From NCBI RefSeq assembly GCF_030540875.1, contig NZ_JAUOEM010000007.1, positions 114,470 to 178,469 of the forward strand: 64,000 bases of DNA, given 5' to 3'. Each line of letters starts with the position of its first letter. Within the stretch, counting starts at the first letter, position 1. Positions 1 to 8,026 of the stretch are shown here, in pieces. Made by a program: the position numbers and the translations under genes. Under the pieces are notes generated by a model. That model ran no database searches. It was not told the origin of the DNA and saw nothing but the letters and a program-made list of their open reading frames with translations. Origin of the DNA: Flavivirga amylovorans. Its GTDB lineage: Bacteria > Bacteroidota > Bacteroidia > Flavobacteriales > Flavobacteriaceae.

Positions 1-51
1 ACTTAAAGGAGTTATTAGACCGTTACCTGGGAAATTGTTTGAGGTTGTTTA

Positions 52-95
52 ATTCCTGCCTTTCGTCTTCGCTCAAGATAAACTACAGCAGGAAT
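52..95. repeat. REP-like inverted repeat, long loop
   Basis: Arms ATTCCTGC (52-59) and GCAGGAAT (88-95) are perfect complements separated by 28 nt. The arm sequence is the same as in the compact hairpin at 190-209, so this looks like another copy of the local REP-like family. The 212 bp before trpS hold no gene that I can see; they contain only these two repeat copies. Confidence 0.6.
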
Positions 96-189
96 CTTAT
101 ACCAGAAGTTTTTTTGTTATTGAAATATTGTTGCTTTTATAATTAAAACCTTAAATGACTTATTTATGGGGTATAATCTGATTAATGAG

Positions 190-209
190 ATTCCTGCCTT
201 CGCAGGAAT
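190..209. repeat. REP-like hairpin downstream of trpS
   Basis: Perfect 8-bp arms ATTCCTGC/GCAGGAAT around the loop CTTC, ending 3 nt from the trpS stop codon. Related hairpins lie at 1185-1204, 14668-14687, 30094-30113 and 56031-56051. There is no T-run that would make it a good terminator for trpS. Confidence 0.7.
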
Positions 210-212
210 AAG

Positions 213-1181
213 TTAATATCCTACTTTCTCCCTAACCCTATCCAAAACAGCATTAGCAACTATTTTCGCTTTTTCAGCACCTAAATTTAAGGCCTTATCA
301 ATTTCACCAAGATTATCCATGTAGTAGTTATAGCGTTCGCGTTGTGTCGCAAATTTTTCAATAATCAATTCAAATAAGGCTTGTTTTGCATGTCCATAAC
401 CATAACCACCATTTTCATAATTAGCTTTCATGGTTTCTATTTGCTCATCGTTTGCCAATAAACTATAAATAGCAAAACAATTACAAGTTTTCCAATCTTT
501 AGGATCTTCCAATGGTGTACTATCCGTTTGAATACCCATTATTTGCTTGCGCAGTTTTTTATCAGCTAAAAATATATTGATAATATTATTTCTACTCTTA
601 CTCATCTTTTCACCATCGGTTCCAGGAATGAGTTTTGTGTGTTCTTGTATTTTTCCTTCAGGCAATACAAAAGTGTCACCAACTTTAGCATGAAAACGTG
701 AAGCAACATCGCGTGTCATTTCAATATGCTGTAATTGGTCTTTTCCAACAGGAATAATTTCGGCATCATACAACAGAATATCTGCAGCCATAAGCATTGG
801 ATACGTAAACAACCCTGAGTTTACATCTTCAAGTCTGTCCGCTTTATCTTTAAAACTATGAGCTAATGTTAAACGTTGGTAAGGAAAGAAGCAACTTAAA
901 TACCAAGATAGTTCGGTAACTTGAGGAATATCACTTTGTCTGTAAAATACTGTTTTTTCTATATCTAAACCAAAAGCTAACCAGGTAGCAGCAGTAGAAT
1001 AGGTGTTAGTCCGTAATGTTTTGGCGTCTTTAATTTGAGTTAAAGTATGCAGATTTGCAATAAATAAAAAAGAATCATTTTCTGGGGTATTAGCCATTTC
1101 AATAGCAGGCATAATGGCTCCTAAAATATTTCCTAAATGTGGTGTTCCCGTACTTTGTATACCTGTAAGTATTCTTGCCAT
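213..1181 (-). CDS. trpS: Tryptophan--tRNA ligase
   Basis: Charges tRNA-Trp with tryptophan in the cytoplasm. The 322-aa protein has the class I signatures in order: the HIGH-type motif HLGN (residues 15-18) and the KMSKS loop (192-196). The motif MAADILLY near residue 131 is typical of bacterial TrpRS. The length is normal for the family. It is transcribed alone on the minus strand. REP-like hairpins sit directly before its start codon (1185-1204) and just after its stop (190-209), so its translation initiation region may be structured. The ATG start gives the usual N-terminus with the catalytic motif close to it. Identification is secure. Confidence 0.97.
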   Translation of the reverse strand: MARILTGIQSTGTPHLGNILGAIMPAIEMANTPENDSFLFIANLHTLTQIKDAKTLRTNTYSTAATWLAFGLDIEKTVFYRQSDIPQVTELSWYLSCFFPYQRLTLAHSFKDKADRLEDVNSGLFTYPMLMAADILLYDAEIIPVGKDQLQHIEMTRDVASRFHAKVGDTFVLPEGKIQEHTKLIPGTDGEKMSKSRNNIINIFLADKKLRKQIMGIQTDSTPLEDPKDWKTCNCFAIYSLLANDEQIETMKANYENGGYGYGHAKQALFELIIEKFATQRERYNYYMDNLGEIDKALNLGAEKAKIVANAVLDRVREKVGY

Positions 1182-1184
1182 AAT

Positions 1185-1204
1185 ATTCCCTGCTAGGCAG
1201 GAAT
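1185..1204 (-). repeat. REP-like hairpin in trpS leader
   Basis: Read on the minus strand this is GCAGGAAT-type arms with one bulged base. It ends only 3 nt before the trpS ATG. The same hairpin family, in the same orientation relative to the gene, precedes scoB and hemE. Confidence 0.6.
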
Positions 1205-1253
1205 CTGTTTTTAATTAAATAATGCTGCGAAAATACGTATTTGTTGCACAATA

Positions 1254-1279
1254 AAAAAAGTGGCTAATGCCACTTTTTA
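1254..1279 (-). terminator. Rho-independent terminator
   Basis: Stem AAAAAGTGGC / GCCACTTTTT with loop TAAT. It lies downstream of the small membrane protein gene and reads into a U-run on the minus strand. It separates that gene from trpS. Confidence 0.8.
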
Positions 1280-1300
1280 GTATATAATGTATGCTTAAAG

Positions 1301-1543
1301 CTATTTTTTAAATAAACCAGCAATAAAGAGAATTACCGAGGCACCAATAGCTCCAGTTAAAATATCACCAACCATACCACTCATTAGGGAAATGCCAAGT
1401 TTTGTAAAAAGCCAATTTCCAACCATACCGCCAATAATACCAATTACAATGTTAAAGAGAACTCCGAAACCACCACCTTTCATTAGCTTTCCAGCTAACC
1501 AACCAGCAATACCTCCAATTAAAAGTGAATAAAGTAAAGACAT
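1301..1543 (-). CDS. GlsB/YeaQ/YmgE family small membrane protein
   Basis: An 80-aa, glycine-rich, very hydrophobic protein with about three membrane-spanning stretches (roughly residues 1-20, 27-48 and 58-78). The early motif GGIAGWLAGKLMKGGGFG matches the GlsB/YeaQ/YmgE (transglycosylase-associated) family. Members are inner-membrane proteins linked to stress responses; no enzyme activity is established. It is a single gene with its own terminator (1254-1279). The family assignment is good, but the cellular role is unknown. Confidence 0.88.
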   Translation of the reverse strand: MSLLYSLLIGGIAGWLAGKLMKGGGFGVLFNIVIGIIGGMVGNWLFTKLGISLMSGMVGDILTGAIGASVILFIAGLFKK

Positions 1544-1596
1544 AATTTTAATTGTTTTAAAGTTAATATGATTTAAATATAATCAATTTATAATAG

Positions 1597-1604
1597 TATT
1601 TTTG
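1597..1604 (+). promoter_or_regulatory. Candidate Bacteroidota minus-7 box
   Basis: TATTTTTG matches TAnnTTTG exactly and lies 6 nt before the ATG at 1611. The transcript would be leaderless or almost so. I see no convincing minus-33 TTG. Confidence 0.35.
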
Positions 1605-1610
1605 AAGCTT

Positions 1611-2360
1611 ATGATAGTTTTCAAATACATTTTCTGGGTATTATATCGTATTTGGTTTTATATACTTGTAGGAGTGCCTATATTTATAATGTTCCCAATA
1701 CTTTTAATTTCTATTTTAAAAGAATCTTGGTATCCGTTCTTTTTTAAGATTGCCAGAGTTTGGGCAAAGGTGATTTTAATAGGCATGGGGTTTGGATATC
1801 GTATTGATCGAGAACAAATACCAGAGAAAGGTAAAAGCTATATGTTTATAGCTAACCATACCTCAATGGCAGATATTATGCTTATGCTGGTTTCGGTTAA
1901 AAATCCATTTGTATTTGTTGGAAAGAAAGAACTTGCTAAAATTCCGATTTTCGGTTTCTTTTATAAACGCACGTGTATTTTAGTGGACAGAAGTTCACCT
2001 AAAAGCAGACAAGCTGTTTTTTTAAGAGCGCAACGCAGATTAAAATCAGGCTTGAGCATTTGCATTTTCCCTGAAGGAGGTGTGCCAGAAGAGGATATAG
2101 ATCTAGATGAATTTAAAAATGGTGCTTTTAGGTTAGCAATAAACCATCAAATACCCATTGTACCATTAACTTTTGCCGATAATAAAAAACGATTTCCGTA
2201 TACGTTTTTTAGTGGTAGCCCAGGGAAAATGCGAGCTAAGATTCATGAATTTTTATCTACAGAAAATTTAAGTATTGATGATACTAAGCTTTTAAATGAA
2301 AAGGCCAGAAATATTATCTTAAAGCAATTACAAGTCTTTAATCGAAAAGGATTCTCCTAG
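1611..2360 (+). CDS. 1-acyl-sn-glycerol-3-phosphate acyltransferase (PlsC family)
   Basis: Transfers an acyl chain to lysophosphatidic acid to give phosphatidic acid at the inner membrane. The acyltransferase signatures are present: H-x4-D in NHTSMAD and the FPEGG block about 70 residues later. Hydrophobic helices near residues 8-40 anchor the protein. A longer version starts at a TTG at 1602. I prefer the ATG at 1611 because the TTG lies inside a perfect minus-7 box. The protein is then 249 aa, normal for PlsC. A second PlsC-type gene lies at 47415-48158, so the two may differ in acyl preference or substrate. A bidirectional terminator follows. Confidence 0.88.
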   Translation: MIVFKYIFWVLYRIWFYILVGVPIFIMFPILLISILKESWYPFFFKIARVWAKVILIGMGFGYRIDREQIPEKGKSYMFIANHTSMADIMLMLVSVKNPFVFVGKKELAKIPIFGFFYKRTCILVDRSSPKSRQAVFLRAQRRLKSGLSICIFPEGGVPEEDIDLDEFKNGAFRLAINHQIPIVPLTFADNKKRFPYTFFSGSPGKMRAKIHEFLSTENLSIDDTKLLNEKARNIILKQLQVFNRKGFS

Positions 2361-2598
2361 GTTTTGTCTTTTTTGGGTTTCCGTTGAAATTGTCATTCCC
2401 GTGAAATAGCAAGATTCATGAATTTATTATTATAAAAATTATAACATAATGAATAAAACGGGGATCTAAATACAGAATCTTGGTTTTTGGCCTTTTGATA
2501 TCAAAACCTATGCTCAACTTGATTGGGTATAAAACCAGCGAAATATCCCTATGGCTCTGCTTTGAAAACAGTTGGTTTAAAGAAATTCTTTATTAAAT
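2361..2598. other. Gene-free stretch with degenerate repeat fragments
   Basis: No credible ORF. It contains a decayed piece beginning TGTCATTCCCGTG near 2391, resembling the REP-like family, and a fragment CCCTATGGCTCTGCTTTG near 2548 that resembles the reverse complement of the core of the inverted-repeat element at 36095-36254. It looks like worn intergenic repeat material. Confidence 0.4.
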
Positions 2599-2599
2599 A

Positions 2600-2630
2600 A
2601 AAAACTGCTCAGGGGAGAGCAGTTTTTTTT
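2600..2630. terminator. Bidirectional terminator
   Basis: Stem AACTGCTC / GAGCAGTT with an A-run before and a T-run after. It serves the convergent plsC (+) and barrel protein (-) genes. Confidence 0.85.
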
Positions 2631-2631
2631 C

Positions 2632-2666
2632 GATAATGATTTTTGAGCTTAATAAAAATCATTATC
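2632..2666. repeat. Perfect 13-bp inverted repeat
   Basis: Arms GATAATGATTTTT (2632-2644) and AAAAATCATTATC (2654-2666) with a 9-nt loop. It sits right after the stop of the minus-strand barrel gene and beside the GC-rich terminator stem, giving two stacked hairpins at this 3' end. Confidence 0.6.
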
Positions 2667-2683
2667 CAGATCTAACCAAAAAC

Positions 2684-4363
2684 CTAGAATTTAATGGCAA
2701 ACCCTGTATAAACCCCTATAAAGTAAGGTTTAAAGTCGCCAGATGTATTATTGAATGTGTTAATTTGATATTTGAACATAGGTTCTAAATTCAAGTCTAT
2801 TTTTTTAGATACTTTATAATTTAAACCTAATCCTAAATTAGCACTATAACTTATTTTATTTATATTATTTGCTTCACCTAAAAATGTTCTTCCACCTTCT
2901 TGCGAATCAGAGAATATTCTATTATTGCTTAAAAAGAATGAGCTAAACCCTCCAATAAGATTTACACCTAGTTTTTTATCTGAAAGCGCGTACTCAATTT
3001 CTAAAGGAACTTCTATATAACCTAAATCTTGATTAATAGAACTGTTAGATGTTGAAAATGCTTCAGGAATTTCATTTGCATTTAGACTCTCTCCACTAAT
3101 AAATACGTTATCTGAAGAGGCCTCAGTATTACTAACGTTCGACGTTTTTACAGAATTAACATTTTGAAATGAGCGGCTACTTGAAGATACCCCTACAACT
3201 TGAAAAGAAACTATGTTGTTAGTATTATAGCCTAAATTAACTTTGTTAATCCCAGAACGGATACTTAACTTTTTATTAATGGCATAACTAGCAGAAATAC
3301 CATAACTCATATTAAGTTCACCACTTTTAGAATTACTATTTAATTGAGGGTCTATGGAAGAACCTTTACCAAGCGTGTTAAAGTAAACAGGCGCAGCATT
3401 TGGGGAGATACTCCACCTATTTACGTTATCATCTTCTTCAATAATATCTTTAGTTTTATCTATGGCCTCTTCTATAGTAAGACTATTTTTTTTAGAGTCA
3501 TCACTAATTGCAGTGTCCGTGTTTCTAGCTTCGGTTTTTGCGATAGCATGGTTGTTTTCTGAAGCGTCACCAATGATTTTTTTAGCTTGCTCTTTATCGA
3601 TTAATGATTCTTTATTTTTTTGAATGCCATTATCATGATTTTTATTTTCAGAATCGATGTTAGAAGCAATGGCGGTAGTGTTTTGTAATGGATTTACATA
3701 ACGCTTCTCTTTGGGATTATCTGCAATAACAGCATTCTTTTTAGAATCATCAACCATCCCATTGCTGTTGTTTTTTTCTTTAAGATTATTCGCAACAGTA
3801 TGACTACTTTCTTCTGTGTCTAATAATTTGTTGGCAGCAGCATGCTGTTTTTTATTACTTGAACTGTTAGATAGGCTATTTTCAATTTTGCTATCATTCC
3901 CTAGAGTAGCAGGTGTTTCAGCAACTGATGCTTCTTTTGAAGTAATTATTTGATTAGATAAGAGATCTTTTTGAGTAGCAATATTGTCTAGTCCTTCATT
4001 TTTATTATCGTCACTACTGTCGGTCTTTGCAATAGCATTATCTTTTTCTATATTATCTAAATTATTAGGATTGTCTTTTTCAGATTCAGAATTTATAGGC
4101 AGTGTTGTATCTTCAGTATTTACGATTTTATTGGTTGGTTGAGCGCTGTCAGTATTATCAAAATAAATACCACCAACAGTTAATAATAGTAATAATAATG
4201 CTGCAACACCAGCATAACGCCACCAAATAGGGATAACACGACGTTTTTTCTCTTTTTGGTTAAGCTTAGCCTCTATATTTTCCCAAACAGCATCACTAGG
4301 TGCGGCTTCAAAATCTTTAAAGCCCTCCTGGAATAATCTGTCAATATGTTTTTTATCACTCAT
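2684..4363 (-). CDS. Anti-sigma-like/outer-membrane beta-barrel protein
   Basis: A 559-aa protein in three parts. The short N-terminal part (1-45) with FKDFEAAPSDAVWENIEAKL resembles the cytoplasmic segment found in Bacteroidota anti-sigma-linked barrel proteins. One transmembrane helix follows (about 46-68). Then comes a long low-complexity region rich in Asn, Lys, Asp and Ser (about 70-305), and a C-terminal porin-like beta-barrel (about 310-559) ending in an aromatic-hydrophobic strand. Its start codon overlaps the stop of the sigma factor gene by one base (TAATG), so the two are translationally coupled. I infer that it spans the envelope and holds or signals to that sigma factor; this is not proven. 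Confidence 0.75.
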   Translation of the reverse strand: MSDKKHIDRLFQEGFKDFEAAPSDAVWENIEAKLNQKEKKRRVIPIWWRYAGVAALLLLLLTVGGIYFDNTDSAQPTNKIVNTEDTTLPINSESEKDNPNNLDNIEKDNAIAKTDSSDDNKNEGLDNIATQKDLLSNQIITSKEASVAETPATLGNDSKIENSLSNSSSNKKQHAAANKLLDTEESSHTVANNLKEKNNSNGMVDDSKKNAVIADNPKEKRYVNPLQNTTAIASNIDSENKNHDNGIQKNKESLIDKEQAKKIIGDASENNHAIAKTEARNTDTAISDDSKKNSLTIEEAIDKTKDIIEEDDNVNRWSISPNAAPVYFNTLGKGSSIDPQLNSNSKSGELNMSYGISASYAINKKLSIRSGINKVNLGYNTNNIVSFQVVGVSSSSRSFQNVNSVKTSNVSNTEASSDNVFISGESLNANEIPEAFSTSNSSINQDLGYIEVPLEIEYALSDKKLGVNLIGGFSSFFLSNNRIFSDSQEGGRTFLGEANNINKISYSANLGLGLNYKVSKKIDLNLEPMFKYQINTFNNTSGDFKPYFIGVYTGFAIKF

Positions 4364-4905
4364 TATAATGATTGTAAACTTTGCATGGTCTTGTAATTCT
4401 CAATAGTCTCCTTCAAACTAATTCTGGCACGAGCCAAATTAGATTTAGAGGTTCCTATATTTATATCTAGCATATCTGCTATATCTTTATGTGAATAACC
4501 ATCTAATACATACAGATTAAAAACTAATCTATATCTGTCTGGTAATTCTTGAATGATTTTCAAAAGATAATCAATGGACACCGTGTCTTCATCAACCTCT
4601 AATTCAACATCTTCAATTATATTTTCATTTATAATATCAAAAACCTTTTCGTTTCTGTATCGTTGCAATACTGTATTTATAGTAATGCGTTTTAACCAAC
4701 CTTCAAAAGAACCTTTATTTTTATACTGTTCAATTTTTTTGAAAATTGTTAAAAATGCATCTTGCAGATTGTCTTCTGCTTCAACACGATTTCGTGAATA
4801 CTTCAAGCATAAAGAGAATAGTTTACTCGAAAAGAGTTTATATAGTTCTCCTTGGGCTTTAGTATCATTAATTTTACAATTTTCTATGAGTTGGTTTAAA
4901 CTCAA
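4363..4905 (-). CDS. ECF-type RNA polymerase sigma factor
   Basis: A 180-aa sigma-70 family protein. Region 2 (about residues 15-90) contains the aromatic core helix ending in GSFEGWLKRITINTVLQRYR. Region 4 (about 115-165) has the helix-turn-helix GYSHKDIADMLDINIGTSKS. Regions 1 and 3 are absent, as in group 4 (extracytoplasmic function) sigma factors. It is first in a two-gene operon with the membrane-spanning barrel protein, which is the expected position for a regulator of its activity. The signal and regulon cannot be told from the sequence. Confidence 0.93.
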   Translation of the reverse strand: MSLNQLIENCKINDTKAQGELYKLFSSKLFSLCLKYSRNRVEAEDNLQDAFLTIFKKIEQYKNKGSFEGWLKRITINTVLQRYRNEKVFDIINENIIEDVELEVDEDTVSIDYLLKIIQELPDRYRLVFNLYVLDGYSHKDIADMLDINIGTSKSNLARARISLKETIENYKTMQSLQSL

Positions 4906-4939
4906 AATTAAACATGTATTAAATTAAAAACTTAATTTT

Positions 4940-5347
4940 TTATTCAACTACCGGTACTTCAATTGTTAAAAATTGATCTTCACCATCTGTGTCTTCACCT
5001 TGCCAAAATTTAAAAATATAAGAACCGTTACTTGTAACTATAAAGTTGAAAGTAGATTCTACTAGTTCACTTTCTAAGGTCTGGCAATCGTTCCTTTCAA
5101 AAAGATAGTTTATCGGCGCAACAGTTCGTTGATTATTTTCTTTTAAGTAATAAAACTCTTTGAACGTGTGACAAGTTGTTGGCCTAAGGTAAGAAACAGT
5201 CATTGGGTATGTTTCTCCCAAAGTAAATTCACTAGGGATATCAACACTCTCAACTGGTAAAATTTCAAAACTAAAATTTGGTCCATCATCAACACTACAT
5301 GAGACAAGTAATAGGACCGTAAAACAAAAAACAAAAAACTTTTTCAT
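4940..5347 (-). CDS. Hypothetical lipoprotein
   Basis: An upstream in-frame ATG at 5404 exists. The ATG at 5347 gives a textbook lipoprotein signal peptide, MKKFFVFCFTVLLLVSCS, with Cys 17 as the lipidated residue, so I use it. The mature part of about 119 residues has two further Cys and a beta-rich look, ending in strands such as GSYIFKFWQGEDTDGEDQFL. No known domain is recognised. It lies between the sigma factor operon and recA and is separated from recA by a terminator, so it probably has its own promoter. Confidence 0.75.
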   Translation of the reverse strand: MKKFFVFCFTVLLLVSCSVDDGPNFSFEILPVESVDIPSEFTLGETYPMTVSYLRPTTCHTFKEFYYLKENNQRTVAPINYLFERNDCQTLESELVESTFNFIVTSNGSYIFKFWQGEDTDGEDQFLTIEVPVVE

Positions 5348-5423
5348 AGCAAAAGAACTTAGGGTATTATACATGTTTGCTCTCTGTAGATGCACAATGG
5401 GCAAAAAGGTTGCGTATAAAAAT

Positions 5424-5452
5424 AAAAAATCCCGAATTAACGGGATTTTTTT
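5424..5452 (-). terminator. recA terminator
   Basis: Stem AAATCCCG / CGGGATTT with loop AATTAA. It lies immediately after the recA stop and has a U-run on the minus strand (an A/T tract on both sides). Confidence 0.85.
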
Positions 5453-5454
5453 AA

Positions 5455-6453
5455 CTATTCTGTTACTAATTTTCTAACTTTTCCTTCGAGCTCGTCCATG
5501 AGCTCGGGGTTATCTTTAATGAGCGCTTTTACAGCATCTCGCCCTTGCCCTAGCTTGGTGTCCTCATAACTAAACCAGGAACCGCTTTTCTTTACGATTT
5601 CATGTTCTACAGCTAAATCTAATACTTCACCAACTTTAGAGACGCCTTCTCCATACATGATATCAAATTCAGCCATTTTAAAAGGAGGAGCCACTTTATT
5701 TTTAACCACTTTTACTCGGGTTTTGTTACCAGCAACACTACCATCTGTTTCTTTAATTTGAGTTGAACGTCTTATGTCTAACCTAACAGAAGCGTAGAAT
5801 TTTAAGGCATTACCACCAGTAGTTGTTTCTGGGTTACCAAACATAACACCAATTTTTTCACGCAATTGGTTAATGAATATAACCGTACAGTTGGTTTTAC
5901 TAATAGAGCCAGTAAGTTTCCTTAAAGCCTGAGACATTAAGCGGGCATGTAAACCCATTTTAGAGTCTCCCATTTCACCTTCAATTTCACTTTTAGGTGT
6001 TAATGCTGCCACAGAGTCAACCACCACAATATCAATAGCTCCAGAGCGAATTAAATTATCGGCAATCTCAAGAGCCTGCTCACCATTATCTGGTTGCGAT
6101 ATAATTAAGTTATCAATATCTACTCCAAGTTTTTCAGCATAAAATCTATCAAAAGCATGTTCAGCATCAATAAAGGCAGCAATGCCACCAGCTTTTTGAG
6201 CTTCAGCAATAGCATGTAGTGTAAGCGTGGTTTTACCAGAAGATTCCGGACCATAAATCTCTATAACACGTCCGCGCGGATAACCTCCAACGCCTAAAGC
6301 AATATCTAAACCTAAAGAGCCAGATGAAATGGCTTCTACATCTTGTACGGCTGCATCGCTCATTTTCATTACAGTTCCTTTGCCGTATGCTTTATCTAAT
6401 TTATCTAATGTAAGTTTAAGTGCTTTTAATTTAGCTTCTTTTTCGCTGCTCAT
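5455..6453 (-). CDS. recA: Recombinase RecA
   Basis: Forms ATP-dependent filaments on single-stranded DNA for homologous recombination and, where present, the SOS response. The 332-aa protein has Walker A GPESSGKT (68-75), the DNA-binding loop and the signature [20 protein letters not shown]. Its C-terminus is shorter and less acidic than that of E. coli RecA, as is usual in flavobacteria. It is a single gene with a terminator directly behind it. A promoter-like pair, TTG at 6511-6513 and TATTTTAG at 6483-6490 (minus strand, 20-nt spacer), lies upstream. I saw no LexA box. Confidence 0.98.
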   Translation of the reverse strand: MSSEKEAKLKALKLTLDKLDKAYGKGTVMKMSDAAVQDVEAISSGSLGLDIALGVGGYPRGRVIEIYGPESSGKTTLTLHAIAEAQKAGGIAAFIDAEHAFDRFYAEKLGVDIDNLIISQPDNGEQALEIADNLIRSGAIDIVVVDSVAALTPKSEIEGEMGDSKMGLHARLMSQALRKLTGSISKTNCTVIFINQLREKIGVMFGNPETTTGGNALKFYASVRLDIRRSTQIKETDGSVAGNKTRVKVVKNKVAPPFKMAEFDIMYGEGVSKVGEVLDLAVEHEIVKKSGSWFSYEDTKLGQGRDAVKALIKDNPELMDELEGKVRKLVTE

Positions 6454-6482
6454 TTATAATTTTTTTTCTCTAGTTATGCTTG

Positions 6483-6513
6483 CTAAAATACTACATCTTT
6501 TATCATGATACAA
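6483..6513 (-). promoter_or_regulatory. Candidate recA promoter
   Basis: Minus-strand TTG, 20-nt spacer, then TATTTTAG: one mismatch from the TAnnTTTG box and the correct Bacteroidota spacing. Confidence 0.4.
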
Positions 6514-6654
6514 TAATAGTTTTCAACATAAATTTAGAAGCAAAAAAGCTTATTTATTAACTCTAGAAATAAAAATAAGTAACCTGCACGCAACCTTTTT
6601 GCATATTTTACATCTATTAGTAAAGTGGGAAATTTTGCTATGAAGAAGAATTAA

Positions 6655-6747
6655 ATGAAATTTTTCAAACAAACAATTTTAATAAACGCATTAGGTGTTT
6701 CAGTTACTGTTATTGTAAATAGTAACTGTAAAGCCGATGGTGGCTAA
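6655..6747 (+). CDS. Putative 30-aa small protein
   Basis: An ATG-initiated reading frame of 30 codons with a basic N-terminus, a hydrophobic central stretch (TILINALGVSVTVIV) and a Cys-containing tail ending KADGG. A hairpin with a T-run follows at about 6808-6840. The gap between recA and trhO is 540 bp, long enough for a small gene. It resembles a minimal membrane or secreted peptide, but I recognise no family, and it may be chance. Confidence 0.3.
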   Translation: MKFFKQTILINALGVSVTVIVNSNCKADGG

Positions 6748-6807
6748 ATTCGTGGGATATTAGTTAGAGAAAATAAATTAATATTTTAACCACGGATTAG
6801 TCAAGAA

Positions 6808-6840
6808 AAAACACTTTGTTAGACATAAGGTGTTTTTTTT
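6808..6840 (+). terminator. Possible terminator of the small ORF
   Basis: Imperfect stem AACACTTT / AAGGTGTT followed by a run of T. A second perfect hairpin (AAACTCCA 6848-6855, TGGAGTTT 6863-6870) follows directly but lacks a T-run on the plus strand. Confidence 0.4.
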
Positions 6841-6949
6841 ATTAAAGAAAACTCCAGTTGTGTGGAGTTTAAACGAGATTTATTTTTTAGAGATAAATAT
6901 CGGAAAGCTTGCCCTAGAGAATTTACTTTCCCACTTCTGTTTAAAATTG

Positions 6950-6957
6950 TACTTTTG
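6950..6957 (+). promoter_or_regulatory. Candidate trhO minus-7 box
   Basis: TACTTTTG matches TAnnTTTG exactly, 39 nt before the trhO ATG. No clear minus-33 TTG. Confidence 0.45.
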
Positions 6958-6996
6958 CGCTTTAAAATAGTCTTTAACCTTATAAATTAGTATAGC

Positions 6997-8025
6997 ATGC
7001 AACTGTACAATAAATTAAGCGCGAAAGAAAGAGCCGAATTAATTGATAAAGCAGGAAAAAATCGATTAACGCTTTCTTTTTACCAATACGCCAAAATTGG
7101 CAATCCGCAAATTTTTAGAGATCACCTGTTCATTACCTGGAACTCATTAGATGTTCTAGGAAGAATCTATGTCGCTCATGAAGGTATTAATGGTCAACTA
7201 TCATTACCGGCAGATCGCTTTAATGAATTTAAAACTCATTTAGATACCATTTCATTTTTAAAAGATATTCGATTAAATGTTGCTATAGAGCAAGACAACA
7301 AATCGTTTTTAAAGTTAAAAGTAAAGGTGCGTAATAAAATTGTTGCAGATGGTTTAAATGATGATACGTTTGATGTAACCAATAAAGGGGTTCATGTAGG
7401 TGCAGAAGCGTTTAATGAGCTTATAGAAGATGAAAAGACGGTTTTGGTAGATATGCGTAACCATTACGAGAGCGAGATTGGACATTTTAAAAATGCCATA
7501 ACACCAGATGTAGATACTTTTAGAGAATCTTTAGACATTATTGAAGACGATTTAAAACCCCACAAAGAAGATAAAAACCTTGTTATGTATTGCACAGGAG
7601 GTATTCGTTGTGAAAAAGCAAGTGCCTACTTTAAACATAAAGGGTTTAAAAACGTATATCAATTAGAAGGAGGTATTATTGAATATACAAGACAGGTAAA
7701 AGAAGAAAACCTGGAGAATAAGTTTTTAGGCCAAAATTTTGTTTTTGATGATCGAAGAGCAGAGCGTATTAGTGATGATGTTATAGCTAATTGCCATCAA
7801 TGTGGGAACCCATTTGATGTACATACTAATTGTGCTAATGCTGCTTGTCATTTATTATTTATTCAATGTGATTCTTGTAAAGAAAACATGGAAAATTGCT
7901 GTTCTACAGAATGCATGGAAATAAACAGGTTACCCTATGAAGCGCAAAAAGAACTGCGTAAAGGACAAGGAAATAGTAATGATATTTTCAAAAAAGGAAG
8001 GTCTGAATCTTTAAAATTTAAATAG
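6997..8025 (+). CDS. trhO: tRNA uridine(34) hydroxylase TrhO (rhodanese family)
   Basis: Uses molecular oxygen to hydroxylate the wobble uridine of certain tRNAs to 5-hydroxyuridine. The 342-aa protein has the N-terminal acylphosphatase-like part, then a rhodanese domain with the active loop CTGGIRCEKAS (Cys199, Cys205), and a Cys-rich C-terminal segment (about residues 264-305) that likely binds zinc. This is the YceA/TrhO architecture. It is followed after one base by trhP, the oxygen-independent route to the same modification, and then by a ferredoxin. The three form an apparent operon for one tRNA modification. Confidence 0.95.
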   Translation: MQLYNKLSAKERAELIDKAGKNRLTLSFYQYAKIGNPQIFRDHLFITWNSLDVLGRIYVAHEGINGQLSLPADRFNEFKTHLDTISFLKDIRLNVAIEQDNKSFLKLKVKVRNKIVADGLNDDTFDVTNKGVHVGAEAFNELIEDEKTVLVDMRNHYESEIGHFKNAITPDVDTFRESLDIIEDDLKPHKEDKNLVMYCTGGIRCEKASAYFKHKGFKNVYQLEGGIIEYTRQVKEENLENKFLGQNFVFDDRRAERISDDVIANCHQCGNPFDVHTNCANAACHLLFIQCDSCKENMENCCSTECMEINRLPYEAQKELRKGQGNSNDIFKKGRSESLKFK

Positions 8026-8026
8026 C

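Noticed and set aside
3344..3562. Plus-strand frame inside the anti-sigma/barrel gene
   Set aside because: Antisense shadow of the low-complexity linker of a clear minus-strand gene; no domain and no start context.
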